DNA of 64,000 bases from an uncultured Lachnospiraceae bacterium (GTDB lineage Bacteria; Bacillota; Clostridia; Lachnospirales; Lachnospiraceae): contig CAJUQJ010000012.1 of NCBI GenBank assembly GCA_910588215.1, forward strand, positions 32,269-96,268, in the 5' to 3' direction. The position numbers and the translations under genes are program-made. This document shows, in pieces, positions 43,258 through 52,405 of this stretch. The notes beneath the pieces were generated by a model. That model was given only the letters and a program-made list of their open reading frames with translations, ran no database searches and had not been told where the DNA came from. Positions within the stretch are counted from its first letter, which is position 1. Each line of letters begins with the position of its first letter.

Positions 43258-45051
43258 CTACGTTATATTCCTTGGATTTAACTGTTCTGAAATGTAATTA
43301 TTCAAGCGATTATACCAAGTTGTCATAAGTCTGTCATTCTCCGCCAGCTGATATGCATCCGTCTTTCTTATTGACTGAATTAAGGATGCTAGGAATAATT
43401 CAAATGTTATTTTTACCTCTGCATTTGTATATATCTTACTTAAGAACGATGTATAAAATTTGTGACTTGTATTTATTGTAATCACCGTTGTTTTAAGAAC
43501 GGCTTTATAATCAAATGCAGGACTTCTTTCTCCCTTGTCTGCATAAACAAAATTAACAGAATTATTGATAAAAGCAATACCCTGTTCATCTGTTGGATTT
43601 TCGTATCCTAACTCTTTTAGTTCCTCTTTACCTGTCTCCGCAACTTCTTCCTCCGATGGTTCTTCCATATCCTCATCTTCGTCAAGATCTACAGCAGCCG
43701 GATCATTTTCTACTGTATTTATTATATCAGTACTGGGACTGTTACTTCCATCAAAAGTTCTTGTACTATTTCTAGTCTCTTCATTCTGATCATACATTGC
43801 TTTTATTGTTGGAATAATCGTCGTTGCCAATTGATCCCAAATAGGAGGAATATCATTCTCATCAGGATCTAAATCATTTACATCCACTCTCTTTAATTCA
43901 ACATACTGCTTGTTGTTTGAAACACCAAATATCTCATCTAGTTCCGGACCAAAAATAATTTCACAACCCCACCATCTATGCTGGGGTTCATTAATTACAT
44001 TATAAAAATCAAAACGCCTGAAATCAATTTCCCTCCTTGCCCTTATGACAGAAATACCCTCCATTTTTGCAGCATGCTTCCCCAATTTATAAGTACCAGG
44101 ATTTGTTCCTTTAGGAAATGCCGTTACATCATAAAACTTATTTTTCACAATTGAAAACCTTACTAATACAGATGAAGTCGTCGGTACTCCATTCTTATCA
44201 ATATATTTTATTGGAATCTCGACTTCTCCTGTTCCAGTTCCCTTTGCAGAATACAGTTCAAACGGTGCTTCTATCGTTGTCTTCTGTCCCGCCTTATATA
44301 TTAATTTTGGTTCCGCCGGATCACAAAGCACACAATTATCCTCCATTAAAAACAACGGATCGTTAGGCGCTACATCAACCGCAACCTCAGGATTTTCATC
44401 ACAAACTATCTTTATTTTGCTTACTCCATCATGTATAAAGTACCGGAATTTTTGTCCCAGGCTAAACTCCAGTCTTTCTGTTAATGGTGCACGTGTCTTT
44501 GGACTAATTCGATCACATCTCTTCCAGATAACCAATGTTCCCGATTGTGAAAAATCATATACGCCCACCAACGTCTGATATCTGATATATACCGCATAGG
44601 GATCAGGAATTTTCTCCTGTATAGGATCTTCAATTTCCGTCTGCTCTCCATCTTTGACTTTATTAATATCGAGATATACTTTCTGAGCGTTTTCCACACC
44701 TCCCTGCCAAGAATACACTTCAATTTCCGGACATGCATATAATGAAGCCTGTGGCAGTCCTACACCAAATCTTCCCATTCCCTTTCTTGACTGACGGGTA
44801 GACGCACCAATTCCCAGACAACTTCCCAAAACATCAGCGTTCATACCTTCTCCGTTGTCCAGAAAGCCAATCTCTGTAACCACTTTTCTTCCAGAAGCAG
44901 CGACTCCTTCCCGTAAAATAACAAAAATATCTTTTGCCCCTGCTTCAACAGAATTATCAATAATCTCAGATACAGCGCTCTCAATATTCTTGTACCCGGT
45001 ATTTCTAAGTGCGTCACCCATATTTCTAATATCCACAATACTTTTTCCCAT
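43258..45051 (-). CDS. GHKL (Hsp90/MutL-fold) ATPase
   Basis: 597 residues. The N-terminal Bergerat ATP site is clear: N box SEIIDNSVEAGA (28-39), G1 FLDNGEGM (63-70), and GMGRFGVGLPQAS (91-103). The middle resembles the transducer part of MutL/MORC-like proteins. A very acidic linker (DLDEDEDMEEPSEEE, about 450-470) leads to a C-terminal helical domain. Such ATPases clamp DNA or RNA on ATP binding. It stands between the SF2 helicase and the PLD nuclease, each within ten bases, as one co-translated effector group. Confidence 0.88.
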   Translation of the reverse strand: MGKSIVDIRNMGDALRNTGYKNIESAVSEIIDNSVEAGAKDIFVILREGVAASGRKVVTEIGFLDNGEGMNADVLGSCLGIGASTRQSRKGMGRFGVGLPQASLYACPEIEVYSWQGGVENAQKVYLDINKVKDGEQTEIEDPIQEKIPDPYAVYIRYQTLVGVYDFSQSGTLVIWKRCDRISPKTRAPLTERLEFSLGQKFRYFIHDGVSKIKIVCDENPEVAVDVAPNDPLFLMEDNCVLCDPAEPKLIYKAGQKTTIEAPFELYSAKGTGTGEVEIPIKYIDKNGVPTTSSVLVRFSIVKNKFYDVTAFPKGTNPGTYKLGKHAAKMEGISVIRARREIDFRRFDFYNVINEPQHRWWGCEIIFGPELDEIFGVSNNKQYVELKRVDVNDLDPDENDIPPIWDQLATTIIPTIKAMYDQNEETRNSTRTFDGSNSPSTDIINTVENDPAAVDLDEDEDMEEPSEEEVAETGKEELKELGYENPTDEQGIAFINNSVNFVYADKGERSPAFDYKAVLKTTVITINTSHKFYTSFLSKIYTNAEVKITFELFLASLIQSIRKTDAYQLAENDRLMTTWYNRLNNYISEQLNPRNIT

Positions 45052-45060
45052 GTTTTCCTC

Positions 45061-46794
45061 CTAAACTCTCCAATAGTCATTAAAGTACGAAAATGCAGTT
45101 TCATTATTAAACACTTGCAAATTATCATCTATATCAATAAGTATACATTCTTCATTACCGCCCATAAGCGGCCCCCTAAGTCCTCTCCCAAGCATCTGAC
45201 TATAAAGAACAACGGATTTTGTTGGTCGAGTGATGAAAACGCATTTAATATTCTTTGAATCGAAACCCGTAGTTAGCACTTCATAATTAATAATGATATC
45301 TACACCGGAACCTTTCATTTTGAAAGCCTCTATTGCATGCTTACGATCCATTAGATCCATCTCCCCTAAAACCAGACTGTTAGGAATCCCTTCAAGCGTT
45401 AACATTGCTGACAACATCTTGGCATGCTCAACTGAACATGCAAAAACAATTGTTGGTTTTTTATCTAATTGGAGCTGCCGCAATTGTCTCATGATTTCCA
45501 GATTTCGTTCCTTATTCCCCGCCAGAACTTTTAACTGATCAGCAGTATATTCTTTATCATTATACCCTAAATCTCTAAGCGCTCCATTCAAAATTTCCAG
45601 TTCTTGCTCTGAAAAATCTTTATGATATGTTAATCTTCTTGGAATCATTTTTGCTAATATGTGTCTATCCTGAAAATATCTAATAATATTGGTTTCAGCG
45701 ACAATATTTAATGCCTTTAATTTTCCATAATTTATCTGATTTAATATATCTGCGTCGATATAAATCAATTTATTGCCAAACATATTAGTCAACAGATTAT
45801 TATCATAGGAGTCTTCGGTTGTTCTACCAGGAGTAGCCGTTAGCCCTAGCAATGCTCTGTTTTCATATCCCTGCGGCATTCGCATTAATCCCTCAATTAC
45901 CCTTTGGGTCTGCTTTGCTGCTGCCTTATGTGCTTCGTCAAAGACAACTAATCTGCAATCTTTCTTTAACCTTTCATACAAACTGCTATTTGAGGTCACA
46001 ATAGACATTAACTTTGATAATCCACAAAACACAATTCCACTCAATGGAGTATCTGTATTGCTTATGTTTTTATTTCCCCATAATTTATAAACATTTATTT
46101 TACCATCTCCTAAATGAGTCCAGACGGATACAAATGTATCATATGCCTGCTGCAAAAGTTCAATTGTATGTGCAATCCAAATCACTACACCATTTTTCTC
46201 TAATGTAAAATTTATGTAGTTTGTTATTATATGCATTGATGTCTTTGTCTTACCAGTACCTGTTGGCATATGTACCAACATCCGTTCAAGTACATGTCCG
46301 GAATTCAGATTATTGAGAACCCTTTGCTTTATATAATATTGATAGTCCAATAACTCATAAAATTGTTCTTCTGGAGCAGAGATCACGTTTTCAATTACAG
46401 TATCATCTTTTTCTTTATCAAATACAGAATCCGGAATATCCCACATCTTTAGCAAATACGTGCTCACTACATTCCTATTCCAAGGCTTATTCACTACAAT
46501 ATCAATTATAAGTAACGGATCTTTTTCCATTTTCTCAGACCCGGACAGACATGCATCCCTTATCTTTAAAATCTCTGTTGTCCGCATACATTGAAGCAAG
46601 TCTTTTCTGAATTGCTTTTGTTTTAGAATTGACGTTCCATAAAGAGAATCTATCATACTCACCATTCGCTGTTTTGTAAGCAATGTATCTCCGTTTGGCA
46701 GCCACTCAATCAACAAATCAACCATATCTTGTCCAAGATATCTACGAAGATCAGATTGACTGAATTTTAACATATAATCGATATATTTACTCAT
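45061..46794 (-). CDS. SF2 DEAH-box helicase
   Basis: 577 residues. The N-terminal 150 are a unique helical domain (YMLKFSQSDLRRYLGQDMVD). The motor follows: PTGTGKTKT (motif I, about 174), VVFDEAHKAAA (motif II), LGLTATPGRT (III), then FACSVEHAKML (IV), INYEVLTTGFDSKNI (V) and QMLGRGLRGP (VI). This is the type of helicase found with restriction and phosphorothioation systems. Its start overlaps the end of the cysteine desulfurase gene by eight bases. Likely role: translocating on invading DNA for the downstream ATPase and nuclease. Confidence 0.9.
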   Translation of the reverse strand: MSKYIDYMLKFSQSDLRRYLGQDMVDLLIEWLPNGDTLLTKQRMVSMIDSLYGTSILKQKQFRKDLLQCMRTTEILKIRDACLSGSEKMEKDPLLIIDIVVNKPWNRNVVSTYLLKMWDIPDSVFDKEKDDTVIENVISAPEEQFYELLDYQYYIKQRVLNNLNSGHVLERMLVHMPTGTGKTKTSMHIITNYINFTLEKNGVVIWIAHTIELLQQAYDTFVSVWTHLGDGKINVYKLWGNKNISNTDTPLSGIVFCGLSKLMSIVTSNSSLYERLKKDCRLVVFDEAHKAAAKQTQRVIEGLMRMPQGYENRALLGLTATPGRTTEDSYDNNLLTNMFGNKLIYIDADILNQINYGKLKALNIVAETNIIRYFQDRHILAKMIPRRLTYHKDFSEQELEILNGALRDLGYNDKEYTADQLKVLAGNKERNLEIMRQLRQLQLDKKPTIVFACSVEHAKMLSAMLTLEGIPNSLVLGEMDLMDRKHAIEAFKMKGSGVDIIINYEVLTTGFDSKNIKCVFITRPTKSVVLYSQMLGRGLRGPLMGGNEECILIDIDDNLQVFNNETAFSYFNDYWRV

Positions 46795-47938
46795 CTATTA
46801 TCTCCTTTAGTCCTGCTATGAGTTTATCTATATCATTCATCGTAGAAAATTGTCCTAGTCCAACTCTCACAGTGCCTTGATTCCCTGTATCTCTTAAATA
46901 TTTATGAATAAATGGTGCGCAATGATAGCCTGTTCTTACCGCTATATCAAAATCCTCATCAAGAATTGTTCCTATGTCTTCTGAACTAAATCCCTGAACT
47001 ACAAAGGAAACAATTCCAACATGCTGCTTCTGATTCCCTGGTAAATACACTTTAATTTTTTTCATAGAATACAACTGATCTATCAAGTAATCTGATAACT
47101 CCTTCTCCCATCTCATGCAAAACACCGGATCTATAACTTTGAGCGCAGCATTTAATCCGGCAACCGCTACAATATTACAGCTGGCTGATTCATATTTTGA
47201 CTCTTTTCCGTCAGGCATTTCAAGATTCAAAGAATCACTTCCCGTCCCCCCACTAATAAAAACATCTAATGGAATTCCTGAAATATTAATAAAACCACCT
47301 ATCCCTAACGGACCGTATAGAGTCTTGTGTCCTGCAAACGCTATTATATCTATTTTCATCAAATTTGCTTGAATTTCTACCAGACCCAATGATTGGGCAG
47401 AATCAAGAATATTAATACAGTCATATTTCTTTGATTCCTCAAATATTTCCTTCACTGGTAGAATATATCCTGTAACATTGCTCACATGCGTACAAAAAAT
47501 TGCATCTGGTCTATCTTTTACAAATTCATACTTCATTTTCTCCAAATCAATTTCCAAATCAGAATTAATTGGAATCTCTTTTACAATAAGTCCCTTCTTC
47601 TTTGCAAGTTCATGGACACTTCTTGCAACCGCATTGTGCTCATATGGCGACAAATAGACAACTGCTTTATCTCTTAGTCTCAATCCATTAACTATCTGGT
47701 TCATTGCAATTGTTACCGATGGTGCAAAAATCACTGCAGAAGATATATCTGTATTAATCAATCTACGAAGCAATTCTTTCGTTTCTGCAATAAGTTTACT
47801 TGCATCTAGCGCAAGTTTATATGAGCCTCGCCCCGCATTAACGGCTCCTTCTCTATTTATTTTATCCATAGCATCATACACAACACCTGGTTTCGGAAAT
47901 GTCGTTGCCGCGTTATCTAAATAAATCATGCTGCCCAT
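46787..47938 (-). CDS. sspA: Cysteine desulfurase, SspA/DndA-like
   Basis: 383 residues. A class V aminotransferase-fold enzyme: YLDNAATTFPKP at the start, HVSNVTGY, DSAQSLG, pyridoxal lysine in FAGHKTLYG (about residue 205) and the catalytic cysteine in GYHCAPF (about 340). It takes sulfur from cysteine and passes it on. It is embedded between the ATPase and the helicase in the island, so DNA phosphorothioation, not Fe-S or thiouridine synthesis, is the likely destination; the sequence alone is like the general SufS/Csd group. ATG 47938 has GAGG close upstream; ATG 47929 is an alternative. Confidence 0.88.
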   Translation of the reverse strand: MGSMIYLDNAATTFPKPGVVYDAMDKINREGAVNAGRGSYKLALDASKLIAETKELLRRLINTDISSAVIFAPSVTIAMNQIVNGLRLRDKAVVYLSPYEHNAVARSVHELAKKKGLIVKEIPINSDLEIDLEKMKYEFVKDRPDAIFCTHVSNVTGYILPVKEIFEESKKYDCINILDSAQSLGLVEIQANLMKIDIIAFAGHKTLYGPLGIGGFINISGIPLDVFISGGTGSDSLNLEMPDGKESKYESASCNIVAVAGLNAALKVIDPVFCMRWEKELSDYLIDQLYSMKKIKVYLPGNQKQHVGIVSFVVQGFSSEDIGTILDEDFDIAVRTGYHCAPFIHKYLRDTGNQGTVRVGLGQFSTMNDIDKLIAGLKEIIDE

Positions 47939-47944
47939 CAATCC

Positions 47945-50900
47945 TCATTTTGTTATTTTCTCAATCATCTCCAGTAAAATAGAGACTCTGTCATTAACAC
48001 TTAAGTCATCATATTCTTCCAATGTATCTTCAATAATATTTCTAAGTACACTTCCCGTGCTTTCATTAGCATGACTATATGTTTTCTCAAAAGGTTCCCC
48101 ATTTCTACGTGTAAAAGAAAGGGTCATTTCTCCTTCTATCACTTCATCTTGTATAGACTCAATTTTTGTCTTTACGGAAATTAGTTCCTCGACAAATTCT
48201 TCAAGCGATCCGATATTCCAGTTTTCAATGTATACATCTGTTGCGGATTTAACTACTTTTTTGGCTATTTCTGTGTCACTATATACGTCCATTGTTTCAA
48301 TCGCCGACATAAAATTGGTCATTCGTCCATTATATAATCCCCGTTTAGATCTCTTACTCTGATTATCGTACCATTCCTTCAGGTAATGAAATAAATCTTT
48401 CTTTCTTTTTTCCCCCCATATTTCATATATTTTTGATACGGCCTCGTTCAAAACCCAATCAAAATAATCATCATAATATGTTTTACATTCATCTATTACC
48501 CTAAATGCCTCTTCTAAAGACTCTGATTTAAATGCTTCTGGAAACTCTACAAATAGACTTTCAAATGGATTGAATTCCACCTTCTGCATGGCCATTTTAA
48601 TTTCTTTCATTGCACGAATCATACCATCGGATTCAACATATCTTTCAAGATCCATTACGTTTCTTGACACCTGCGGCAAAGATCTAAACCACCTCTGCAT
48701 ACAAATAAAAATATTTTTTATTCTATTTGTTGATAAGTTTCTATTATCCTCCACTTGAAAAAGTATATTTAATTCCTTTATATATTTCTCTTTCTGCCAA
48801 TCTTCTTTCGAGATATAAATTGCATAATCCTCAGGCTGTTTACACATATTAACAATAATATCTGCAGTTAATTGAACTTCTTTATCCGTGAAATACACAA
48901 TAATATCTTCACGCCTGTTCGCCAGGATATATGCCAAATAGAAAGGAATCAAACCATGCCTCATCCCATATGGTGCCGATGTCAATTTCGTAATCAGTCC
49001 CTTCATCGAAACCTTCGCATCAGAACAAGAATCCACAAACCTATTTATCTCTTGCAGCATATCCTTTATATTATCATCCGGTGAATTATTGACAATATTT
49101 GTTACACAAAAAAGGGATCTATAAACAGTTGCCTCCTGGCTGGAACCCTCATAAAATTGTTTTGTATCTGTATGAGACAACAATGCATAAATAATATTTA
49201 CGCTTGCTTTCCTGGTCTGCGCCGTGCTTATGATAGAACGATTAACCATCTCATTATTGATTATCGGCGTTTTTGTAAATACATTTTCACAGCATTCATT
49301 TACTGTTGCCTCCTCATTTCCTATTTTTGCAGTTCTTATTTCTTTTCCATCAAAAGAAAAAACTCTTGTATCCATATCATCTTCATATATTCTACCTAAT
49401 GACAGCTCCAACCCTTTAGCCAAATCCTCAATCATTAAGGGCAATTCTCTTTTCAATATCTCATTATCAGATGTAAATATCTGATCATCCCTTAGCTCCT
49501 GAATAATTTCATATTCCTTCAATTGTTTCTGAAACTTTAGTCCTTTTTTAGGACAAACAACAACTAGCCGTTGCTCTGCAAGATCAAGAAGATGCTGCAT
49601 TACCCTCTCTTGCTTTATTTCCGCGAAACTAAACAATGTAATAATCTTACCATCCCCAGCACAATCTCCAAGTAAAACTTCCGAGGAATCAATATTTAAA
49701 AAGTCGTCTACATCCATATATTGATTCACAAAAAAACGCGTCATCATGTGTATCGTATTATATTTACGTGGAATTACATAATGCTTACCCGTTACATCCA
49801 ATAATACTTTTGGATAATTAACAGTATCCCCCTTAATCTCCTTTTGCCGTTTTATTTCCGATCTCAATTCAGAACCGGCTCTTGTTTTGAATGCAAAACA
49901 ACCCGTAGCACTTTTTATATATATAAGCTTCTTTGTTTCGAGTTCATTAATTGTTTGTGCAGTGTCTCCTACATTTACACATAATCCAAGATATTTATCC
50001 GTTGCAGGTATTTCATCTTCCTTATTCACAATCAAAACAATTGCAAGCGCCTTAATAATCTTTTTTTGATCTTCCGACTCACACTTCTCAACTGCATATT
50101 CTGCACTTAACCAAATATTGTGCACATATTCATTCGACACTTCCTTTTTTAACAACAAACTAAAATAATCATAAATAAGGTCTGCTCCAATACTCCACTC
50201 CATTTCTTCGGAATGTTCCGATACAAATCTAGCCATACTATGGGGTTCATCATTTGAAATAAAGGTAAATAGTGTCCTCTCATTCTGTGCAATTTTTTCA
50301 CTTACATTCAATAATAAATATGCTGCAATCGGATTTAACGGGTAGCATCCCTTTAAGATAATGCTATCGAATTCACTTTCAATAAAATTACTTCTAAACG
50401 CAGGTAACTGATAATATTCCTGAAGTGCTGATAATCCAAGAATCTTTTCATAATGAGGAATCTCGCCCAGCATATCACTTTTCTTTATAATTGCGTTTTT
50501 AATCAACTCATAATTATTTTTAGACGAAGTAATAAAATATTTTTCAATAATTCTTCCTTCGATTCCGGTAAAAGAATTGATAATGTCTTGTGAAAGATAC
50601 TTTCCATATTCTTTTATACTTTTGTGCGCAACCATCGTAAAATATACTTGAACATCTCGTGAATCTGTCGCTAACTCACAAATATCCTGAAGCAATTTCA
50701 TATTTGCTCCTACAGCCATTCCATTTTGACCTTCTATGAATTTGCTAAATTCATCAAAAACAAGATAAATTCCTCTATATTTATACTCTTCTACAAGTTT
50801 TTCGCTTATACTCTTGTATAAGGGCAGCACATCAGATACAACCATCGGATTAAACTCGCTGCCTGCCGTAACCTTTGGATAAATAGACCTGAAAAGATCT

Positions 50901-51526
50901 AAAGCTTCTCTCGAATACATTTTTAAATCTGCCTTAAGTACAGACATACTTATCCCATACGATGATATTTCTTGTTCAAATATTGCATAAGTATCAATAT
51001 AATTTTTTTCCCAGTCAGCAATTCTTTCTAATGCAATTGAATAATATGTATCTGGAATCAGATCTAATAAGCCCTCGCGCTTTAATGCATCGTTCAGTCC
51101 ATACAAAAATGCCTGCTTCAAATCACCAGTAGTATCTGTAATCAATACAGGAAGAAATTTATCCTGACTCCATATCTTCTCTATTTGACTGGCAACTGCT
51201 TCACCTACCTCGTCGACTTTTCTTATCTTTTCAATAAGCTTATCAATTATTTCTGTATTCTTTGGCACTCTATCAAGAGACAACACTGCAAGTAAAACCA
51301 AAAGTAAATGAGATTTCCCTTTGCCGTAAGGTCCCACCAATAATGTAGCTTGTTCTTTGCCCTCTAATACAGATCTGGCATATTCACCCAAAAAGCTTAC
51401 AGACGATTTTGTCGGTATATAACCCAATACTTTATCTGTCTTATTCAGACTCAAATACAAGTTTATCGCTATTTTAAAATTACTATTAAACTCTATAATA
51501 TTCCTTAACGATTCCATCTTTCCCAT
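47945..51526 (-). CDS. sspC: Large P-loop ATPase, SspC-like
   Basis: 1193 residues. Walker A GPYGKGKS at 65-72 and Walker B GIYLVFDEFSKF (about 252-263) mark an AAA-like N-terminal third; the rest is long, helical and without recognised domains. The arrangement also recalls BrxC/PglY ATPases of BREX, but PglZ, BrxL and a methyltransferase are absent, while DUF4007, PP-loop and desulfurase genes flank it, as in sspBCD. In that system the ATPase is required for inserting sulfur into DNA. It starts 12 bases after the DUF4007 gene; AGGTG precedes the ATG. The Ssp assignment is by gene order and size. Confidence 0.8.
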   Translation of the reverse strand: MGKMESLRNIIEFNSNFKIAINLYLSLNKTDKVLGYIPTKSSVSFLGEYARSVLEGKEQATLLVGPYGKGKSHLLLVLLAVLSLDRVPKNTEIIDKLIEKIRKVDEVGEAVASQIEKIWSQDKFLPVLITDTTGDLKQAFLYGLNDALKREGLLDLIPDTYYSIALERIADWEKNYIDTYAIFEQEISSYGISMSVLKADLKMYSREALDLFRSIYPKVTAGSEFNPMVVSDVLPLYKSISEKLVEEYKYRGIYLVFDEFSKFIEGQNGMAVGANMKLLQDICELATDSRDVQVYFTMVAHKSIKEYGKYLSQDIINSFTGIEGRIIEKYFITSSKNNYELIKNAIIKKSDMLGEIPHYEKILGLSALQEYYQLPAFRSNFIESEFDSIILKGCYPLNPIAAYLLLNVSEKIAQNERTLFTFISNDEPHSMARFVSEHSEEMEWSIGADLIYDYFSLLLKKEVSNEYVHNIWLSAEYAVEKCESEDQKKIIKALAIVLIVNKEDEIPATDKYLGLCVNVGDTAQTINELETKKLIYIKSATGCFAFKTRAGSELRSEIKRQKEIKGDTVNYPKVLLDVTGKHYVIPRKYNTIHMMTRFFVNQYMDVDDFLNIDSSEVLLGDCAGDGKIITLFSFAEIKQERVMQHLLDLAEQRLVVVCPKKGLKFQKQLKEYEIIQELRDDQIFTSDNEILKRELPLMIEDLAKGLELSLGRIYEDDMDTRVFSFDGKEIRTAKIGNEEATVNECCENVFTKTPIINNEMVNRSIISTAQTRKASVNIIYALLSHTDTKQFYEGSSQEATVYRSLFCVTNIVNNSPDDNIKDMLQEINRFVDSCSDAKVSMKGLITKLTSAPYGMRHGLIPFYLAYILANRREDIIVYFTDKEVQLTADIIVNMCKQPEDYAIYISKEDWQKEKYIKELNILFQVEDNRNLSTNRIKNIFICMQRWFRSLPQVSRNVMDLERYVESDGMIRAMKEIKMAMQKVEFNPFESLFVEFPEAFKSESLEEAFRVIDECKTYYDDYFDWVLNEAVSKIYEIWGEKRKKDLFHYLKEWYDNQSKRSKRGLYNGRMTNFMSAIETMDVYSDTEIAKKVVKSATDVYIENWNIGSLEEFVEELISVKTKIESIQDEVIEGEMTLSFTRRNGEPFEKTYSHANESTGSVLRNIIEDTLEEYDDLSVNDRVSILLEMIEKITK

Positions 51527-51537
51527 TCCATCACCTG

Positions 51538-52404
51538 CTAGCGATTTTTATAATAGTTTTCTAATATATTTAATTCCTCTTCTTTTTGTACAAAATAAAT
51601 CATATCAAGGCCTGCCGTTCTATTAACACGTATATATCCTGCGGCATCTAATCTGTCAAAATAGTCATTTGCCATTACACTAGTCAAATTATAAGTATTA
51701 GTCAATCCATATTCTCCGTGAACAGCTTTTTCAATAGAAACACCTTCTGACTCCCTTGACATAAGAGCTAATTCATACAGCACTATCATTTCCGAAAATA
51801 TTTTCTTATTAGGATGATTTTTAGTATATTTTCCATCTATATTTTTTATTAACGCCAGTTGAGAAAATGGAGAAATATTTTTGTCTTCTGGATCTGATTT
51901 TTCTTTATGCCTACTGTACATATTAAGCAATACATCCACATCGTTACTTAATGACCTTTCTGAAAAATTTTGACCTGAAACATATTTCTTTATTTCTCTT
52001 AATAAAATTGCCTCAATCTCACTTTTTTTCAGATCATCTGCATCACAATGATTGAAATACATAAACCAGGTTGTTGCATCTTCTTTATTCTTTGAAATAT
52101 AGGAATGCATAATCCACAAGGTAAACGGGTCTTCTAAATATGGATCATATTTAGCAATAAGTTTTCCTCTTTCTGTCAGTTCAGCCCCTGCCGCTCCTTT
52201 TTCAATTGTCAACCCGTATGCTCTCATCCAATACCTAAGAGACTTTACCATATTACTGCCGATACCAAATATATCTGTTGCATCTTTTCTTAAAAAAACT
52301 TCCGGCACATCAGGAATTATAATCAGTGCCTTATTAACCCATCCTTCTCTCAAAGCAAACTTCTCATGACCCTGTAATCTAAATTTAACCTTTTTCACTG
52401 CCAT
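51538..52404 (-). CDS. sspB: DUF4007 protein, SspB-like
   Basis: 288 residues with the DUF4007 pattern: FRLQGHEKFALREGWVNKAL, FGIGSNMVKSLRYWMRAYGL, LTERGKLIAKYDPYLEDPFT and LWIMHSYISKN. SspB, to my knowledge of the DUF4007 family, nicks DNA at the site to be modified in single-strand phosphorothioation. It lies one base beyond the PP-loop gene and 11 before the ATPase gene. The C-terminal winged-helix-like segment (MANDYFDRLDAAGYIRVNRT) may bind DNA. The family call is firm; the enzyme role is from homology. Confidence 0.85.
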   Translation of the reverse strand: MAVKKVKFRLQGHEKFALREGWVNKALIIIPDVPEVFLRKDATDIFGIGSNMVKSLRYWMRAYGLTIEKGAAGAELTERGKLIAKYDPYLEDPFTLWIMHSYISKNKEDATTWFMYFNHCDADDLKKSEIEAILLREIKKYVSGQNFSERSLSNDVDVLLNMYSRHKEKSDPEDKNISPFSQLALIKNIDGKYTKNHPNKKIFSEMIVLYELALMSRESEGVSIEKAVHGEYGLTNTYNLTSVMANDYFDRLDAAGYIRVNRTAGLDMIYFVQKEEELNILENYYKNR

Positions 52405-52405
52405 A

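Noticed and set aside
46787..47938. Cysteine desulfurase as part of Fe-S cluster or tRNA thiolation pathways
   Set aside because: No IscU, SufU, MnmA or ThiI gene is nearby, and it is embedded in the defence operon with overlapping ends.
47945..51526. BREX system, because of the BrxC-like ATPase together with a PP-loop protein (BREX type 4)
   Set aside because: No PglZ, BrxL or BrxA/B gene is present, and DUF4007 plus cysteine desulfurase fit the Ssp type better.
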